Shown in pieces: positions 25,731 to 37,590 of a DNA stretch of 64,000 bases. The position numbers and the translations under genes are program-made. Source of the stretch: DASSJT01 sp963715025. Lineage in GTDB: Bacteria; Actinomycetota; Actinomycetes; Actinomycetales; Dermatophilaceae. Under the pieces are notes generated by a model. That model saw only the letters and a list, made by a program, of their open reading frames with translations, was not told the origin of the DNA and ran no database searches. How positions within the stretch are numbered: the stretch's first letter is position 1; the number at the start of each line of letters is the position of its first letter. The stretch covers positions 124,001 to 188,000 of the forward strand of contig CAVQQQ010000009.1 of NCBI GenBank assembly GCA_963715025.1, read 5' to 3'.

Positions 25731-26728
25731 TTGCCCTCCTCGTCAACCTGCTGGGCCTTGGCGCCACCGGCGGGGACGAAGCCGGCTGCCTCGGCGGCAT
25801 CCGCAGAGCGGAACCACACCTCGGCGACCGTGGCGTCGTACCAGCGGGAGCCGGGCACGTGGTACTTCAGGGAGTCCTTGTTGCCCTTGACGGTGAAGCC
25901 CTCGGGTGCCGCGCCGTCATCCAGCGAGGCAGCCGAGTCGGGGCCGAAGCCCCCGTCAGCCGTCCGGCCTGCGCTCTCGACCTCGGTCTCCGCCTTGGAG
26001 GCGGCCCTGGAGGCGGCAGCCTTCTTGGGGGCAGCCTTCTTGGCCGGCTTTTCCTCGTCGGCCGCGGGGGCGGCCTCGACGACCGGAACCTCGACGACCG
26101 GAACCTCGACAGCCACGACGGCGCCACCCTTGACCGGTCCGGCCACCAACGCCTCGAGGGCGCCGCTGGTGAAGACGATGTCGTCGGCGCAGAGGACGTC
26201 GTAGGTGTTCAGCTGGTCGACCACAAGGACGTGGACGTTGGCCAGGTTGCGCACCGACTTGAGCGTGAGCTCGTCACTGCGCTCCAGGACCACGAGCAGG
26301 TTCTTGCGCTCGGTCAGGCCGCCCAGGACCTTTAGGGCCTCCTTTGCGGAGGGCACGTCACCCTTGACGATGGCGTCGAGGACATGGATGCGGTCGTGGC
26401 GAGCACGGTCGGAGAGCGCACCTCGCAATGCCGCGGCCTTCATCTTCTTGGGCGTGCGCTGGGAGTAGTCGCGCGGCTGCGGGCCGTGCACGACGCCGCC
26501 GCCGGCAAACTGCGGGGCGCGGGTCGAGCCCTGGCGGGCGCGGCCAGTGCCCTTCTGGCGGTAGGGCTTGCGGCCACCACCCCGGACCTCGCCGCGGGTC
26601 TTGGTGGAGTGGCTGCCCTGGCGAGCCGCGGCCAGCTGGGCCACGACGACCTGGTGGATCAGGGGGACGTTGACCTGGACGTCGAAGATCTCCGCGGGCA
26701 GGTCAGCCACAACGGTCTTGGTAGCCAT
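25727..26728 (-). CDS. rplD: 50S ribosomal protein L4 with C-terminal extra domain
   Basis: Exit-tunnel protein. The normal L4 core covers about residues 1-210 (HQVVVAQLAAARQGSHSTKT, RGEVRGGGRKPYRQKGTGRA, VHGPQPRDYSQRTPKKMKAA, ADDIVFTSGALEALV). It is followed by a Pro/Val/Ala/Lys-rich linker and a module of about 55 residues (APEGFTVKGNKDS, YHVPGSRWYDATVAEVWF, SADAAEAAGFVPAGG) that closely matches the one at the end of L17. Usual L4 length is about 210-220; this protein is 333. In other bacteria L4 also represses the S10 operon; the extension could influence this, but that is speculation. Confidence 0.97.
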   Translation of the reverse strand: MATKTVVADLPAEIFDVQVNVPLIHQVVVAQLAAARQGSHSTKTRGEVRGGGRKPYRQKGTGRARQGSTRAPQFAGGGVVHGPQPRDYSQRTPKKMKAAALRGALSDRARHDRIHVLDAIVKGDVPSAKEALKVLGGLTERKNLLVVLERSDELTLKSVRNLANVHVLVVDQLNTYDVLCADDIVFTSGALEALVAGPVKGGAVVAVEVPVVEVPVVEAAPAADEEKPAKKAAPKKAAASRAASKAETEVESAGRTADGGFGPDSAASLDDGAAPEGFTVKGNKDSLKYHVPGSRWYDATVAEVWFRSADAAEAAGFVPAGGAKAQQVDEEGK

Positions 26729-26733
26729 GGAGA

Positions 26734-27390
26734 TCAGGCTCCCTTCGCGGCCGTGCGCACGAGGACGATGCCGCCGCGGGGGCCCGGGACGGCACCCTTG
26801 ACGAGCAGCAGACCCTTCTCGGCGTCGACGGCGTGGATCGTGAGGTTCTGGGTGGTCTGGCGCACGCCGCCCATGCGGCCGGCCATGCGCATGCCCTTGA
26901 AGACCCGGCCCGGGGTGGCGCAGCCACCGATCGAGCCCGGCTTGCGGTGGTTCTTGTGGGCACCATGCGAGGAGCTGACCCCGTGGAAGCCATGGCGCTT
27001 CATGACCCCGGCGAAGCCCTTGCCCTTGGTGGTGCCGGTGACGTCGATCTCCTGGCCGGACTCGAAGAGCTCGACGGAGACCTCCTGTCCGATCGAGTAG
27101 TCGGCAGCGTCGGAGGTGCGGAGCTCGACGAGGTGGCGGCGCGGGGTGACGCCCGCCTTCTCGAAGTGGCCGGTCATCGGCTTGTTGACCTTGCGCGGGT
27201 CGATCGCGCCGAACGCGATCTGGACGGCGCTGTAGCCGTCGCTCTCGGCGCTGCGCACCTGAGTGACGACGCAGGGGCCGGCCTTGATGACGGTCACGGG
27301 GACCAGGCGGTTGTCAGCGTCCCAGACCTGGGTCATGCCGAGCTTCTCGCCCAGGACGCCCTTGACGGAGCGCTCAGTAGCGTGAGTCAT
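26734..27390 (-). CDS. rplC: 50S ribosomal protein L3
   Basis: 218-residue protein reaching the peptidyl transferase centre. VKGVLGEKLGMTQVWDADNR, GFAGVMKRHGFHGVSSSHGA and HKNHRKPGSIGGCATPGRVF are diagnostic, the last including the Gln/Gly loop region. It lies 10 bases after rpsJ and five before rplD. Confidence 0.98.
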   Translation of the reverse strand: MTHATERSVKGVLGEKLGMTQVWDADNRLVPVTVIKAGPCVVTQVRSAESDGYSAVQIAFGAIDPRKVNKPMTGHFEKAGVTPRRHLVELRTSDAADYSIGQEVSVELFESGQEIDVTGTTKGKGFAGVMKRHGFHGVSSSHGAHKNHRKPGSIGGCATPGRVFKGMRMAGRMGGVRQTTQNLTIHAVDAEKGLLLVKGAVPGPRGGIVLVRTAAKGA

Positions 27391-27400
27391 GGTCGTGTCC

Positions 27401-27709
27401 TCAGAGCTTGATCTCGATGTTGACGTCCGCCGGCAGGTCGAGGCGCATCAGCGAGTCGACGGCCTTGGGCGTCGGGTCGATGATGTCGATGAGACGCTTG
27501 TGCGTACGCATCTCGAACTGCTCGCGGCTGTCCTTGTACTTGTGCGGCGAACGGATGACCACGAACACGTTCTTCTCCGTGGGCAGCGGCACGGGGCCGA
27601 CCACCGTTGCACCGGCACGGGTCACCGTGTCGACAATCTTGCGCGCCGAGTTGTCGATGACTTCGTGGTCATACGACTTCAGTCGGATGCGGATCTTCTG
27701 TCCCGCCAT
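27401..27709 (-). CDS. rpsJ: 30S ribosomal protein S10
   Basis: 102-residue head protein that also binds NusB during antitermination. MAGQKIRIRLKSYDHEVIDN starts it; GPVPLPTEKNVFVVIRSPHK and RLIDIIDPTPKAVDSLMRLD follow. It is the first gene of the S10 operon, behind a leader of about 250 bases with a strong hairpin. Confidence 0.98.
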   Translation of the reverse strand: MAGQKIRIRLKSYDHEVIDNSARKIVDTVTRAGATVVGPVPLPTEKNVFVVIRSPHKYKDSREQFEMRTHKRLIDIIDPTPKAVDSLMRLDLPADVNIEIKL

Positions 27710-27764
27710 CGCCTCGTCTGTCTCTCTCTCGCCGAACAGCTTGCTGGGGCCGTCCCCCACCCGA

Positions 27765-27793
27765 ACACCCGACCCCCGCGGTCGGGTGTGTCG
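27765..27793 (-). promoter_or_regulatory. S10 leader hairpin with a motif shared by the rpsL leader
   Basis: Perfect 10-base-pair stem ACACCCGACC / GGTCGGGTGT with a five-base loop, about 56-80 bases before the rpsJ ATG. Positions 27771-27793 match the rpsL leader (35673-35695) at 21 of 23 bases. It may be a regulatory RNA structure coordinating the two operons; no known leader family was recognised. Confidence 0.6.
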
Positions 27794-27970
27794 CGCCCGC
27801 TCCGCGGCCCGGCGACATGCGCTTTCACGCGGTGTCGTGCGGATCGGAAGGTTCCGGCCTGGGCCGGGGCTTGCGCTTCCCTGGAGTGTCGCCCCGCCGT
27901 GAGTTGCGGTTCGATTCGTGTCACCAGGGGTGGCGGGCCGACATGGGTCAGCACCGCGCGTCAAGCAACC

Positions 27971-27998
27971 GGTCTAGTGTGCCAGAGGGCCAGCCCAA
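27971..27998 (-). promoter_or_regulatory. Candidate S10 operon promoter
   Basis: On the minus strand TTGGGC, a 16-base spacer, then TAGACC. Transcription would start near 27963, giving a leader of about 255 bases before rpsJ. Confidence 0.45.
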
Positions 27999-28207
27999 CG
28001 GCCAAATCGCGTAGCACCCCGAGCCGCGCTCCACCGCATACGTCTCGAGGCGGCGCGTCGCCCGGTCAGCGAGCACCGGCGCGGCCTCCGTTTTCCCTCT
28101 CGGACAGCTGCTCCCGCGGCTGCCTGCCCTCAGCCACGCGCGCCCGAACCTTGTGGGCCATCGGGTCGAGCAGCCTCTCGTCACCACGTGCCCGACAGCG
28201 CTCTCGG

Positions 28208-29113
28208 CTAAGCGGTCGCCACCCGACGCGCGACGAGGCGGGCGCCCAGCGAGGTCCATCCCACGCCCGCGAGCAGCACAGCGCCGCCCAAGAGCACCAG
28301 TGGGGTCGGCCGCTCGCCCTGGACCAGCCACGCCGTGGCGATGCCGATCGGCGGCACGAGCAGCGAGAACGGCGCCACCGACGACGCCGAGTGGCGGGCC
28401 AGCAGCGAGTTCCACACCCCATAGCCGACGAGCGAGGCGAGGCAGGCCGTGTATGCCGTGGAGGCCAGGTTCGCGATGGTCAGGTGCGCGAGGGCGTGGC
28501 CGACCTCGCCCGGGCCGTTGACCACGAGCGCGAGCGCCAGCATGGGGATGGGCACGATCGTCCCGGACCAGACAGTCATCGACAGACCCGAGGCGGTACC
28601 CACCCGCCGCGAAGCCACGTTCCCCGCGGCCCAGCATGCGGCCGCCCCCAGGCTGAGCACCAGGGCGGTCCAGGGTGTCGCCCCTCCCCTCCCGGCCGCG
28701 ACGATGCCCAGGCCGACCATGCCGAGCACGACGCCGGCCACCTGGTGCTGGTGCGGGCGCTCGCCGAGTGCGAGGAACGCGATGAGCACGGTGAACGCCG
28801 CCTGGATCTGCAGGACCAGGGAGGCCAGGCCCGGCGGCATGCCGAGAGCGAGCGCGCTGTAGAGGAAGCCGAACTGGCCGAGGCTCATGAGGCTTCCGAC
28901 GAGCGCCAGCTGGCGCCAGCGCACCGGTGGCCGCGGGATGAACAGCACCGCGGGGAAGACCACGAGGGCAAAACGCAGGGCCACGAAGACGAGCGGCGGC
29001 ACGCCATGCAGTCCCCAGTCGATGACGACGAAGTTCATTCCCCAGAAGACCATGACCACGATGGCGAGCAGGGTGTCTTTGAGCGGCACGAGTACCACCC
29101 TCTCTACCTCCAT
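28208..29113 (-). CDS. EamA/DMT-family transporter
   Basis: 301-residue membrane protein with ten hydrophobic helices in two EamA repeats. MVFWGMNFVVIDWGLHGVPP opens the first half, and VLIAFLALGERPHQHQVAGV and TAWLVQGERPTPLVLLGGAV are the paired GERP motifs at the ends of each repeat. Such proteins export amino acids or metabolites; the substrate is unknown. It is divergent from a LysR regulator 50 bases away, the classic arrangement for a regulator controlling an exporter. Confidence 0.87.
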   Translation of the reverse strand: MEVERVVLVPLKDTLLAIVVMVFWGMNFVVIDWGLHGVPPLVFVALRFALVVFPAVLFIPRPPVRWRQLALVGSLMSLGQFGFLYSALALGMPPGLASLVLQIQAAFTVLIAFLALGERPHQHQVAGVVLGMVGLGIVAAGRGGATPWTALVLSLGAAACWAAGNVASRRVGTASGLSMTVWSGTIVPIPMLALALVVNGPGEVGHALAHLTIANLASTAYTACLASLVGYGVWNSLLARHSASSVAPFSLLVPPIGIATAWLVQGERPTPLVLLGGAVLLAGVGWTSLGARLVARRVATA

Positions 29114-29126
29114 GTCTTTAGCACCA

Positions 29127-29147
29127 GCGATTTGATTTTGGCGATTT
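29127..29147. promoter_or_regulatory. Direct repeat in the EamA/LysR divergent promoter
   Basis: Two GCGATTT repeats with a 14-base period in a strikingly AT-rich 50-base intergenic region. This is a likely regulator or promoter contact region; LysR proteins usually bind T-N11-A sites in such positions. Confidence 0.4.
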
Positions 29148-29163
29148 CATGTAGCGTTGCTGC

Positions 29164-30123
29164 ATGATCGACGTTCCCGCCATGGCCACGCTCCGCGCGG
29201 TGAGCATGCACGGCTCGGTCGTGGCTGCCGCCCAGGCCCTCGGTTTCACGCCGTCCGCGGTCTCGCAACAGGTCAAGCGCCTCGAGCGGCAGACCGGGGC
29301 GCAGCTGCTCGAGCGATTCGGTCGCGGCGTGATGCTCACCGAGCAGGGTCGCCGACTGGTCGGCGAGGGCGGTCTCATCCTCGACGCGCTCGAGCGCCTC
29401 GAGGCCGGCCTCGGCTCGGTCGACTCCCCGGGAGAGCTGCGCGGGAGCCTGCGCGTGGCCGCGTTCAGCACAGCGGTGCGCGGCCTTCTCGCGCCGGCGG
29501 TCGTCGACCTCGCCCAGGGCGCACCCGGCCTGGAGATCACGGTCATGGAACAGGACCCGCACGAGGCTGTCGAGCTCGTGGCCACCGGCCAGGTCGACGT
29601 GGCGCTGGCGCACAACTGGGCCGATCTTCCCCTGCCCATCCCGGAGCACGTCGAGTGGGTGACCCTGGGCATCGACACGGCGGACGTGCTGGTCCACGCC
29701 GACCACCCGATCGCTCGGCGCGAGGCCGTGACCCCAGCAGAGCTGGTCGGCGAGCGGTGGGCCTGTGCCCCATCGGGCAGCGTGTGCCACACGTGGCTGA
29801 CCCACCTCTACGACGGCATCGGAGCCACGCCCGACATCCGGTACTGGGCCGGTGAGTTCAGCTCCCATGTGGTGCTGGTCGAGTATGGCGTCGCGGTCAG
29901 CCTGGTCCCGCGGCTGGGCCGCGAGATCCTCCCCGCCCAGGTGGTGGCGATTCCGGTGACCGACCCAGTGCCCACCCGCCGCGTGCAGCTGCTGTGGCGC
30001 CGCACGATGGCTCCGAGTCCCGCGATCCAGGTCCTGCGGACGGCGTTGGAGCGGGCGGCCGCCCAGACCCTCGCCCCGGCCCCCCAGCACGCGTCGGCTC
30101 GCCGTGGGCTCAAGGCAGGATGA
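29164..30123 (+). CDS. LysR-family transcriptional regulator
   Basis: 319-residue DNA-binding protein. The N-terminal winged helix-turn-helix is MATLRAVSMHGSVVAAAQAL then GFTPSAVSQQVKRLERQTGA, and the rest is a periplasmic-binding-protein-like effector domain (SLRVAAFSTAVRGLLAPAVV). The C-terminal tail is basic. The divergent EamA transporter is the probable target, and the effector may be the transported metabolite. ATG 29164 gives a complete helix-turn-helix; ATG 29182 would be slightly shorter. Confidence 0.88.
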   Translation: MIDVPAMATLRAVSMHGSVVAAAQALGFTPSAVSQQVKRLERQTGAQLLERFGRGVMLTEQGRRLVGEGGLILDALERLEAGLGSVDSPGELRGSLRVAAFSTAVRGLLAPAVVDLAQGAPGLEITVMEQDPHEAVELVATGQVDVALAHNWADLPLPIPEHVEWVTLGIDTADVLVHADHPIARREAVTPAELVGERWACAPSGSVCHTWLTHLYDGIGATPDIRYWAGEFSSHVVLVEYGVAVSLVPRLGREILPAQVVAIPVTDPVPTRRVQLLWRRTMAPSPAIQVLRTALERAAAQTLAPAPQHASARRGLKAG

Positions 30124-30207
30124 GGGGTATGCGGCGTCCGACCCTCATTCGTGGAGGGCTCTGCACCCGACGGGTTTGCCTCGCCTGCCTGCGGACACAG
30201 TGATCTC

Positions 30208-31077
30208 ATGGCAAGCATCCGGGTCGGCGTCTCGGGCTGGAAGTACCGCAGCTGGCGCGGCGACTTCTACCCGAAGGGGTTGCCCCAGCGCGAGGAGCTG
30301 GCGTATGCCGCACAGAGGCTGACCACCGCGGAGATCAACGGGTCCTTCTACTCCCTCCAGCGGCCGTCGTCCTATGCGCGCTGGCGCGACGAGACCCCCG
30401 CCGACTTCGTCTTCGCGGTCAAGGGCGGCCGCTACATCACGCACATGAAGCGCCTGATCGACGTGGACGCCCCGCTGGCGAACTTCTTCGCCTCCGGCGT
30501 TCTCGCCCTCGGGTCGAAGCTAGGGCCGGTGCTGTGGCAGCTGCCCGGCCGGCAGGCGTTCGACGCACCGCGTCTTGCTGCCTTCTTCGACCTCCTGCCC
30601 CGGACCGCCCAGGCGGCCGCGGACGTGGCCAAGCGCCACGACGACAAGGTGGGCGGCGACCGGTCCCTGACCGAGGTGCTCAGCAGCGACCTGCGCAGCC
30701 AGCGGATCCGCCACGTCCTCGAGGTGCGGCACGACAGCTTCCGCGACCCTGCGGCGGCCCAGCTCCTCCGGGAGCACGACATCGGGCTCGTGGTCGCCGA
30801 CACAGCTGGGCGCTGGCCGCTCCTCGAGACGGTGACCAGCGATCTGGTCTATGTGCGGCTTCACGGCGACACCGAGCTCTACGCGAGCGGGTACGGCGAC
30901 CCGACGCTCGACGCGTGGGCGCGCAGATGCCTGGCTTGGGCCGGTGACGGACTCGACGTGGTCGTCTACTTTGACAACGACGCTCGGGGGCATGCGCCGC
31001 ACGACGCACAGGCGCTGCTGCACCGCCTGCCCAGCCCACCGGCATACCCGCTGGGTGGTGCCTCACCCCGTGCCTGA
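30208..31077 (+). CDS. DUF72 family protein (YecE-like)
   Basis: 289-residue TIM-barrel-like protein of unknown function. Conserved DUF72 features are IRVGVSGWKYRSWRGDFYPK near the start, LTTAEINGSFYSLQ, FAVKGGRYITHMKRLID, LGPVLWQLPG, LEVRHDSF and YVRLHGD. ATG 30208 was chosen over 30151 because the family begins just before GVSGW. It lies 85 bases after the LysR gene and convergent with tuf. Two CGGCATAC copies encode Tyr-Ala and Ala-Tyr in it. Confidence 0.9.
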   Translation: MASIRVGVSGWKYRSWRGDFYPKGLPQREELAYAAQRLTTAEINGSFYSLQRPSSYARWRDETPADFVFAVKGGRYITHMKRLIDVDAPLANFFASGVLALGSKLGPVLWQLPGRQAFDAPRLAAFFDLLPRTAQAAADVAKRHDDKVGGDRSLTEVLSSDLRSQRIRHVLEVRHDSFRDPAAAQLLREHDIGLVVADTAGRWPLLETVTSDLVYVRLHGDTELYASGYGDPTLDAWARRCLAWAGDGLDVVVYFDNDARGHAPHDAQALLHRLPSPPAYPLGGASPRA

Positions 31078-31154
31078 TCCAGCCAAGTGAAGAGCGAGCG
31101 ACAGAGGGCTCGCCCGGGAGGCTTCCACCAGCCGTTCATTTGGCTGAGAACGCA

Positions 31155-31191
31155 GAGGGCCCCGCACACTGGATCAGTGTGCGGGGCCCTC
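31155..31191. terminator. Strong bidirectional terminator for tuf and the DUF72 gene
   Basis: Perfect 17-base-pair inverted repeat (GAGGGCCCCGCACACTG and its complement) with a three-base GAT loop. It sits 20 bases after the tuf stop and 78 after the DUF72 stop. Confidence 0.9.
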
Positions 31192-31210
31192 GTGCAGAGG
31201 CGTCGTCAGA

Positions 31211-32401
<1,191 letters not shown>

Positions 32402-32517
32402 TTGATGTCCTCCTCAGGACTCTCTTTTCGTGTTACGCCGTACGACCAGGCAGGACGTGGCGCCGTTTGGGGGTATTGCTGGTTGTCGCTCTGATGCGCG
32501 ACCGCTGATCTTACCGG

Positions 32518-34623
<2,106 letters not shown>

Positions 34624-34746
34624 TCGTTATCTCATCTCGCTCGTTGCGGAAATCTGTGGGTCGTGCTGGCTGCAGGCGTATGCCGTGAGCTCGCCCCATC
34701 GCGGCGGCCTGCGGTGCCCGGGCTGGTGGGCACCGCAAGCCGGCGG

Positions 34747-35217
34747 TCACCAGCGGTAGTGCGCGAAGGCCTTGTTGGACTCGGCCATCTTGTGGGTGTC
34801 CTCGCGGCGCTTCACTGCGGCGCCGAGGCCGTTGGAGGCGTCGAGGATCTCGTTCATGAGGCGCTCGGTCATCGTCTTCTCGCGGCGCTGGCGGGCGTAG
34901 CCGACGAGCCAGCGCAGCGAGAGCGTGGTGGCGCGGCCGGGCTTGACCTCGACCGGAACCTGGTAGGTCGCCCCGCCGACGCGGCGGGACTTGACCTCGA
35001 GGGTGGGCTTGACGTTGTCGAGCGCGCGCTTGAGGGTGGCGACCGGGTCGGCGCCGGTCTTGTCGCGGCAGCCCTCCATGGCGCCGTAGACGATGGTCTC
35101 GGCGATGGACTTCTTGCCGTCGAGCAGGATCTTGTTGACCAGCTGCGTCACCAGCGGCGAGCTGTAGACGGGGTCGACGACCAGGGGGCGCTTCGGCGCG
35201 GGTCCCTTGCGAGGCAT
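34747..35217 (-). CDS. rpsG: 30S ribosomal protein S7
   Basis: 156-residue head-assembly initiator. MPRKGPAPKRPLVVDPVYSS, KRALDNVKPTLEVKSRRVGG and TYQVPVEVKPGRATTLSLRW are diagnostic. The ATG overlaps the rpsL stop (TAATG). S7 is the usual translational repressor of str operons. Confidence 0.98.
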   Translation of the reverse strand: MPRKGPAPKRPLVVDPVYSSPLVTQLVNKILLDGKKSIAETIVYGAMEGCRDKTGADPVATLKRALDNVKPTLEVKSRRVGGATYQVPVEVKPGRATTLSLRWLVGYARQRREKTMTERLMNEILDASNGLGAAVKRREDTHKMAESNKAFAHYRW

Positions 35218-35591
35218 TACTTCTTCTCCATCTTCGCGCCGTAGCGGCTGCGGGCCTGCTTACGGTTCTTGACACCCTGGGTGTCGAGCGAGCCGCGGAT
35301 GATCTTGTAGCGGACACCCGGAAGGTCCTTCACACGGCCGCCACGCACGAGCACGATCGAGTGCTCCTGAAGGTTGTGGCCGACGCCGGGGATGTATGCA
35401 GTGACCTCGATGCCGCTCGTCAGGCGCACGCGGGCGACCTTGCGGAGGGCAGAGTTCGGCTTCTTCGGGGTGGTGGTATACACGCGGGTGCACACACCGC
35501 GGCGCTGGGGCGAGCCCTTGAGCGCCGGGGTCTTGGTCTTGCTGACCTTGTCCTGGCGCCCCTTGCGCACCAGCTGGTTGATCGTAGGCAA
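35217..35591 (-). CDS. rpsL: 30S ribosomal protein S12
   Basis: 124-residue decoding-centre protein. PTINQLVRKGRQDKVSKTKT, VYTTTPKKPNSALRKVARVR and LPGVRYKIIRGSLDTQGVKN are invariant. The lysines corresponding to the streptomycin-resistance hot spots (in TPKKPNS and VRYKIIRG) are wild type. TTG 35591 was chosen because GGAGA lies about eight bases upstream and PTINQLVRKG is the normal beginning. It opens the str operon. Confidence 0.97.
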   Translation of the reverse strand: MPTINQLVRKGRQDKVSKTKTPALKGSPQRRGVCTRVYTTTPKKPNSALRKVARVRLTSGIEVTAYIPGVGHNLQEHSIVLVRGGRVKDLPGVRYKIIRGSLDTQGVKNRKQARSRYGAKMEKK

Positions 35592-35670
35592 CCTGTTCTC
35601 CGTACCTCGTCTAGTGGTCCTGCCCCGTCTGGCCCGGTGGACCCGGCGGGACTCCTTGGTGTGGCCGACT

Positions 35671-35696
35671 CCGACCCCCGCACTCGGGTGTGTCGG
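35671..35696 (-). promoter_or_regulatory. rpsL leader hairpin sharing the S10 leader motif
   Basis: Imperfect stem CCGAC...GTCGG with inner CCCG/CGGG pairing and a CACT loop. Positions 35673-35695 match 27771-27793 in the S10 leader at 21 of 23 bases (GACCCCCGC, two variable bases, TCGGGTGTGTCG). It lies about 82 bases before the rpsL start. Confidence 0.6.
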
Positions 35697-35932
35697 AAAC
35701 GGTGCTCTCCCCTGCACTCCCCACGGCAGACTTCGCTGAGGAGGTCGTGAGTGGGTTGCCCGGCGAGAGGTTGGTGGGCTCGTGCGGCCTTCCGGCGGGT
35801 CGACCGGTGGCCACCTGGCCCTGCTGCCCCGCCCTGCGTGACCCGCTCGGTCGTCGTGCGCTTCGGCTTCTCACCGACCGGCGGGTCATCCATGCTGACA
35901 GCGTGCCCGGACCTAGCCAGACACAGTGTTCT

Positions 35933-35961
35933 AGGCTACCGGCTGCGAGCACCGCCTCCAA
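35933..35961 (-). promoter_or_regulatory. Candidate str operon promoter
   Basis: On the minus strand TTGGAG, exactly 17 bases, then TAGCCT, which matches TANNNT. Predicted start is near 35926, about 335 bases before rpsL. The same -10 hexamer occurs at the rplJ promoter. Confidence 0.6.
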
Positions 35962-36181
35962 ATCGCCGCCCGTCCCAACTCGCGGCGGCCTGCCGACGGG
36001 CATCCCTCCTGGTCGACCGCGCTCCCGGCCTCGCCCCATTGCCCCAGGTGAGTTCTCCCAAAGCCTACGCGAACCCCCTTTCGCGAGGTCCGATGGAAGG
36101 AGCAGACGTCGAATGAGCATCCGCTCGATGGCCGCGGGATCGGCGGCAGGCGCTAGCACGGCCGGGGCCAGGACGCCAGCT

Positions 36182-36979
36182 TCAGTGGCCGCCCCAGGCT
36201 CGTTCAGACTTCGGCCCCTTGCGCTCAAGGGCTTCAACGCGTCGGGCGATCGCGCGCAGCATGGCCACGCCGTAGGTCGCGTCGACCAGGCCCAGCGGCG
36301 TGACCAGAAGTCTGGAGGTGCGGGGACCGTAGTTGCCCCGGGTCCGAGCCAAGAGCCGAGTCCGGTGCCCCGCATGTGGAGTCAGAACCAGGGCCCAGGT
36401 GAAATCGAAATACGCCCCTGACTCCCGCAGACCTTGCTCGGCCCTCGATGGCGATTCGGGGTCCGTGATGTCGATCTTGCTACCGCGCCGGGGGTGGCGG
36501 ATCGAGCGGTACACCAGGGCGCGCGGTGCCTCAACGTGCTGCACCCGGAAGTAGGACGCGTAGTCGGGGCCGTCACAGATCAGGTCACCCACTGCAACGT
36601 GCTGGTGCTCCGGCATCAGTTCGCCCGCACTGGCGGGGAACTTGCGTTTCTGGCCGAACACCCACCGGTTGGCAAAGAGATCGACCCATTCCGGGGTGTA
36701 CCAGCCACCACGTCCGTATCCCATTTGCGCCAGCCATGGCCACACCCTCTCTGGGTCGCTGTGTACCGTGACGCCGCGGGTCCACTCAACCATGGGGTGC
36801 GGGATGATCTCATCTCCGGGTAGCGAACCGAATGCCTCCGAATCGGACACACCCGCGCGCACACTGAACCGACGCACCACGGCACCGAGCACCCAGCCAC
36901 CGAACAGGCCACCGAGCGGCGCTGCGGCGGTCACCAGGGAGAGTCCATGCCTCGACCCGTGCTCTCGCATGCCAGTCAT
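36182..36979 (-). CDS. SRPBCC-family protein
   Basis: 265-residue protein with a probable N-terminal membrane segment (LSLVTAAAPLGGLFGGWVLG) and an SRPBCC lipid/polyketide-binding-like fold (VHSDPERVWPWLAQMGYGRG, GWYTPEWVDLF, VGDLICDGPDYASYFRVQHV). No catalytic function can be assigned. ATG 36979 is a guess; ATG 36970 and a longer start at 37039 are possible, and none has a strong ribosome binding site. Codon usage is less GC3-biased than in the flanking ribosomal genes, and no CGGCATAC copy occurs here, so recent transfer is possible. Confidence 0.7.
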   Translation of the reverse strand: MTGMREHGSRHGLSLVTAAAPLGGLFGGWVLGAVVRRFSVRAGVSDSEAFGSLPGDEIIPHPMVEWTRGVTVHSDPERVWPWLAQMGYGRGGWYTPEWVDLFANRWVFGQKRKFPASAGELMPEHQHVAVGDLICDGPDYASYFRVQHVEAPRALVYRSIRHPRRGSKIDITDPESPSRAEQGLRESGAYFDFTWALVLTPHAGHRTRLLARTRGNYGPRTSRLLVTPLGLVDATYGVAMLRAIARRVEALERKGPKSERAWGGH

Positions 36980-37590
36980 TCTCGCAAACACGCCCCGAGA
37001 CCACCGAGCAGTGCTGAGGATGTGACCATCGGGAACCACGCTCCGCGCCGCCGGATCTCATCCGAGTCGTTCGGCCCAGGCTCTCGCACGTCGGCGCGCC
37101 AGCGCGAGGTCCGCGCTGCTCGGCCGGCCTTACATTTGCCCGCAGGCAACGGCAGCGAGCCCCAGTCGTAGGCACCGCGGCACGAGAGTCGTCCGATCAT
37201 GCGATAACCCCATCGTCGACGTAGCGTCTCGAACAGCACCGTCGACGGCCAGAAGAGGGACTGCGGGCCGCTGCTCGTGGGGAAGAGGAAGGCTCCCGAC
37301 CCCAACGGCAGGTAACCCGGCGACGAGCCGCCACAGTTCCGGATGGAACGAGAAGGAGTAGATGCCAGACCCGAGCCCTACCCAGTCGGCCCCCAGAGCC
37401 TGTTCAGCCCTTGCGCGGTCGCGCTCAGCGCGCCTGCCCGCGCCGGTGTCCAGGGTGCGGCGGCTGTGAAGTACGAGGTGGGCTCCAGGCTCGACGGATA
37501 CGACCGTGACCTAAGTCCCTAGAACCCGGCCGCGAAAGGCCGTCGACTGAGAGCGAAATCCCGTTCACCGTACGCCCTGGAGGAGGGGTC
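36980..37590. other. Gap upstream of the NADH dehydrogenase, possible gene remnant
   Basis: 611 bases without a firm gene. On the minus strand, about 36976-37340 has an open frame reading GSGAFLFPTSSGPQSLFWPS and WGYRMIGRLSCRGAYDWGSL with no recognisable family and no good start; in another frame just upstream GIYSFSFHPELWRLVAGLP is readable, so a frameshifted remnant is possible. A DosR-like box lies at 37506-37519. Confidence 0.4.
37506..37519. promoter_or_regulatory. DosR-like box upstream of the NADH dehydrogenase
   Basis: GTGACC-TA-AGTCCC matches the core GGGACT-WW-AGTCCC of the DosR/DevR hypoxia regulator at 10 of 12 non-W bases, with TA in the centre. It lies 72-85 bases before the ndh ATG. 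The match is partial, so binding is uncertain. Confidence 0.4.

Larger units (their letters stand above)
27710..28207. other. Non-coding: S10 leader and upstream spacer
   Basis: 498 bases with no convincing gene. It holds the rpsJ leader (27710 to about 27963), a hairpin at 27765-27789 and a promoter at 27971-27998. The remaining 28000-28207 is spacer before the convergent end of the EamA transporter gene; I see no terminator of note there. Confidence 0.6.
35592..36181. other. Non-coding: str operon leader and upstream spacer
   Basis: 590 bases without a convincing gene. It carries the rpsL leader of about 335 bases, a hairpin with the motif shared with the S10 leader, and a good promoter at 35933-35961. 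Sequence from 35970 to 36181 is spacer before the end of the SRPBCC gene. An in-frame upward extension of an overlapping frame (ATG at 35893) lacks support as a leader peptide. Confidence 0.6.

Noticed and set aside
28016..28207. Possible small gene on the minus strand past the EamA gene
   Set aside because: No ribosome binding site, family or consistent start; it appears to be spacer.
35420..35893. 157-residue frame in the rpsL leader
   Set aside because: It overlaps rpsL in another frame, is compositionally biased and has no supported start.
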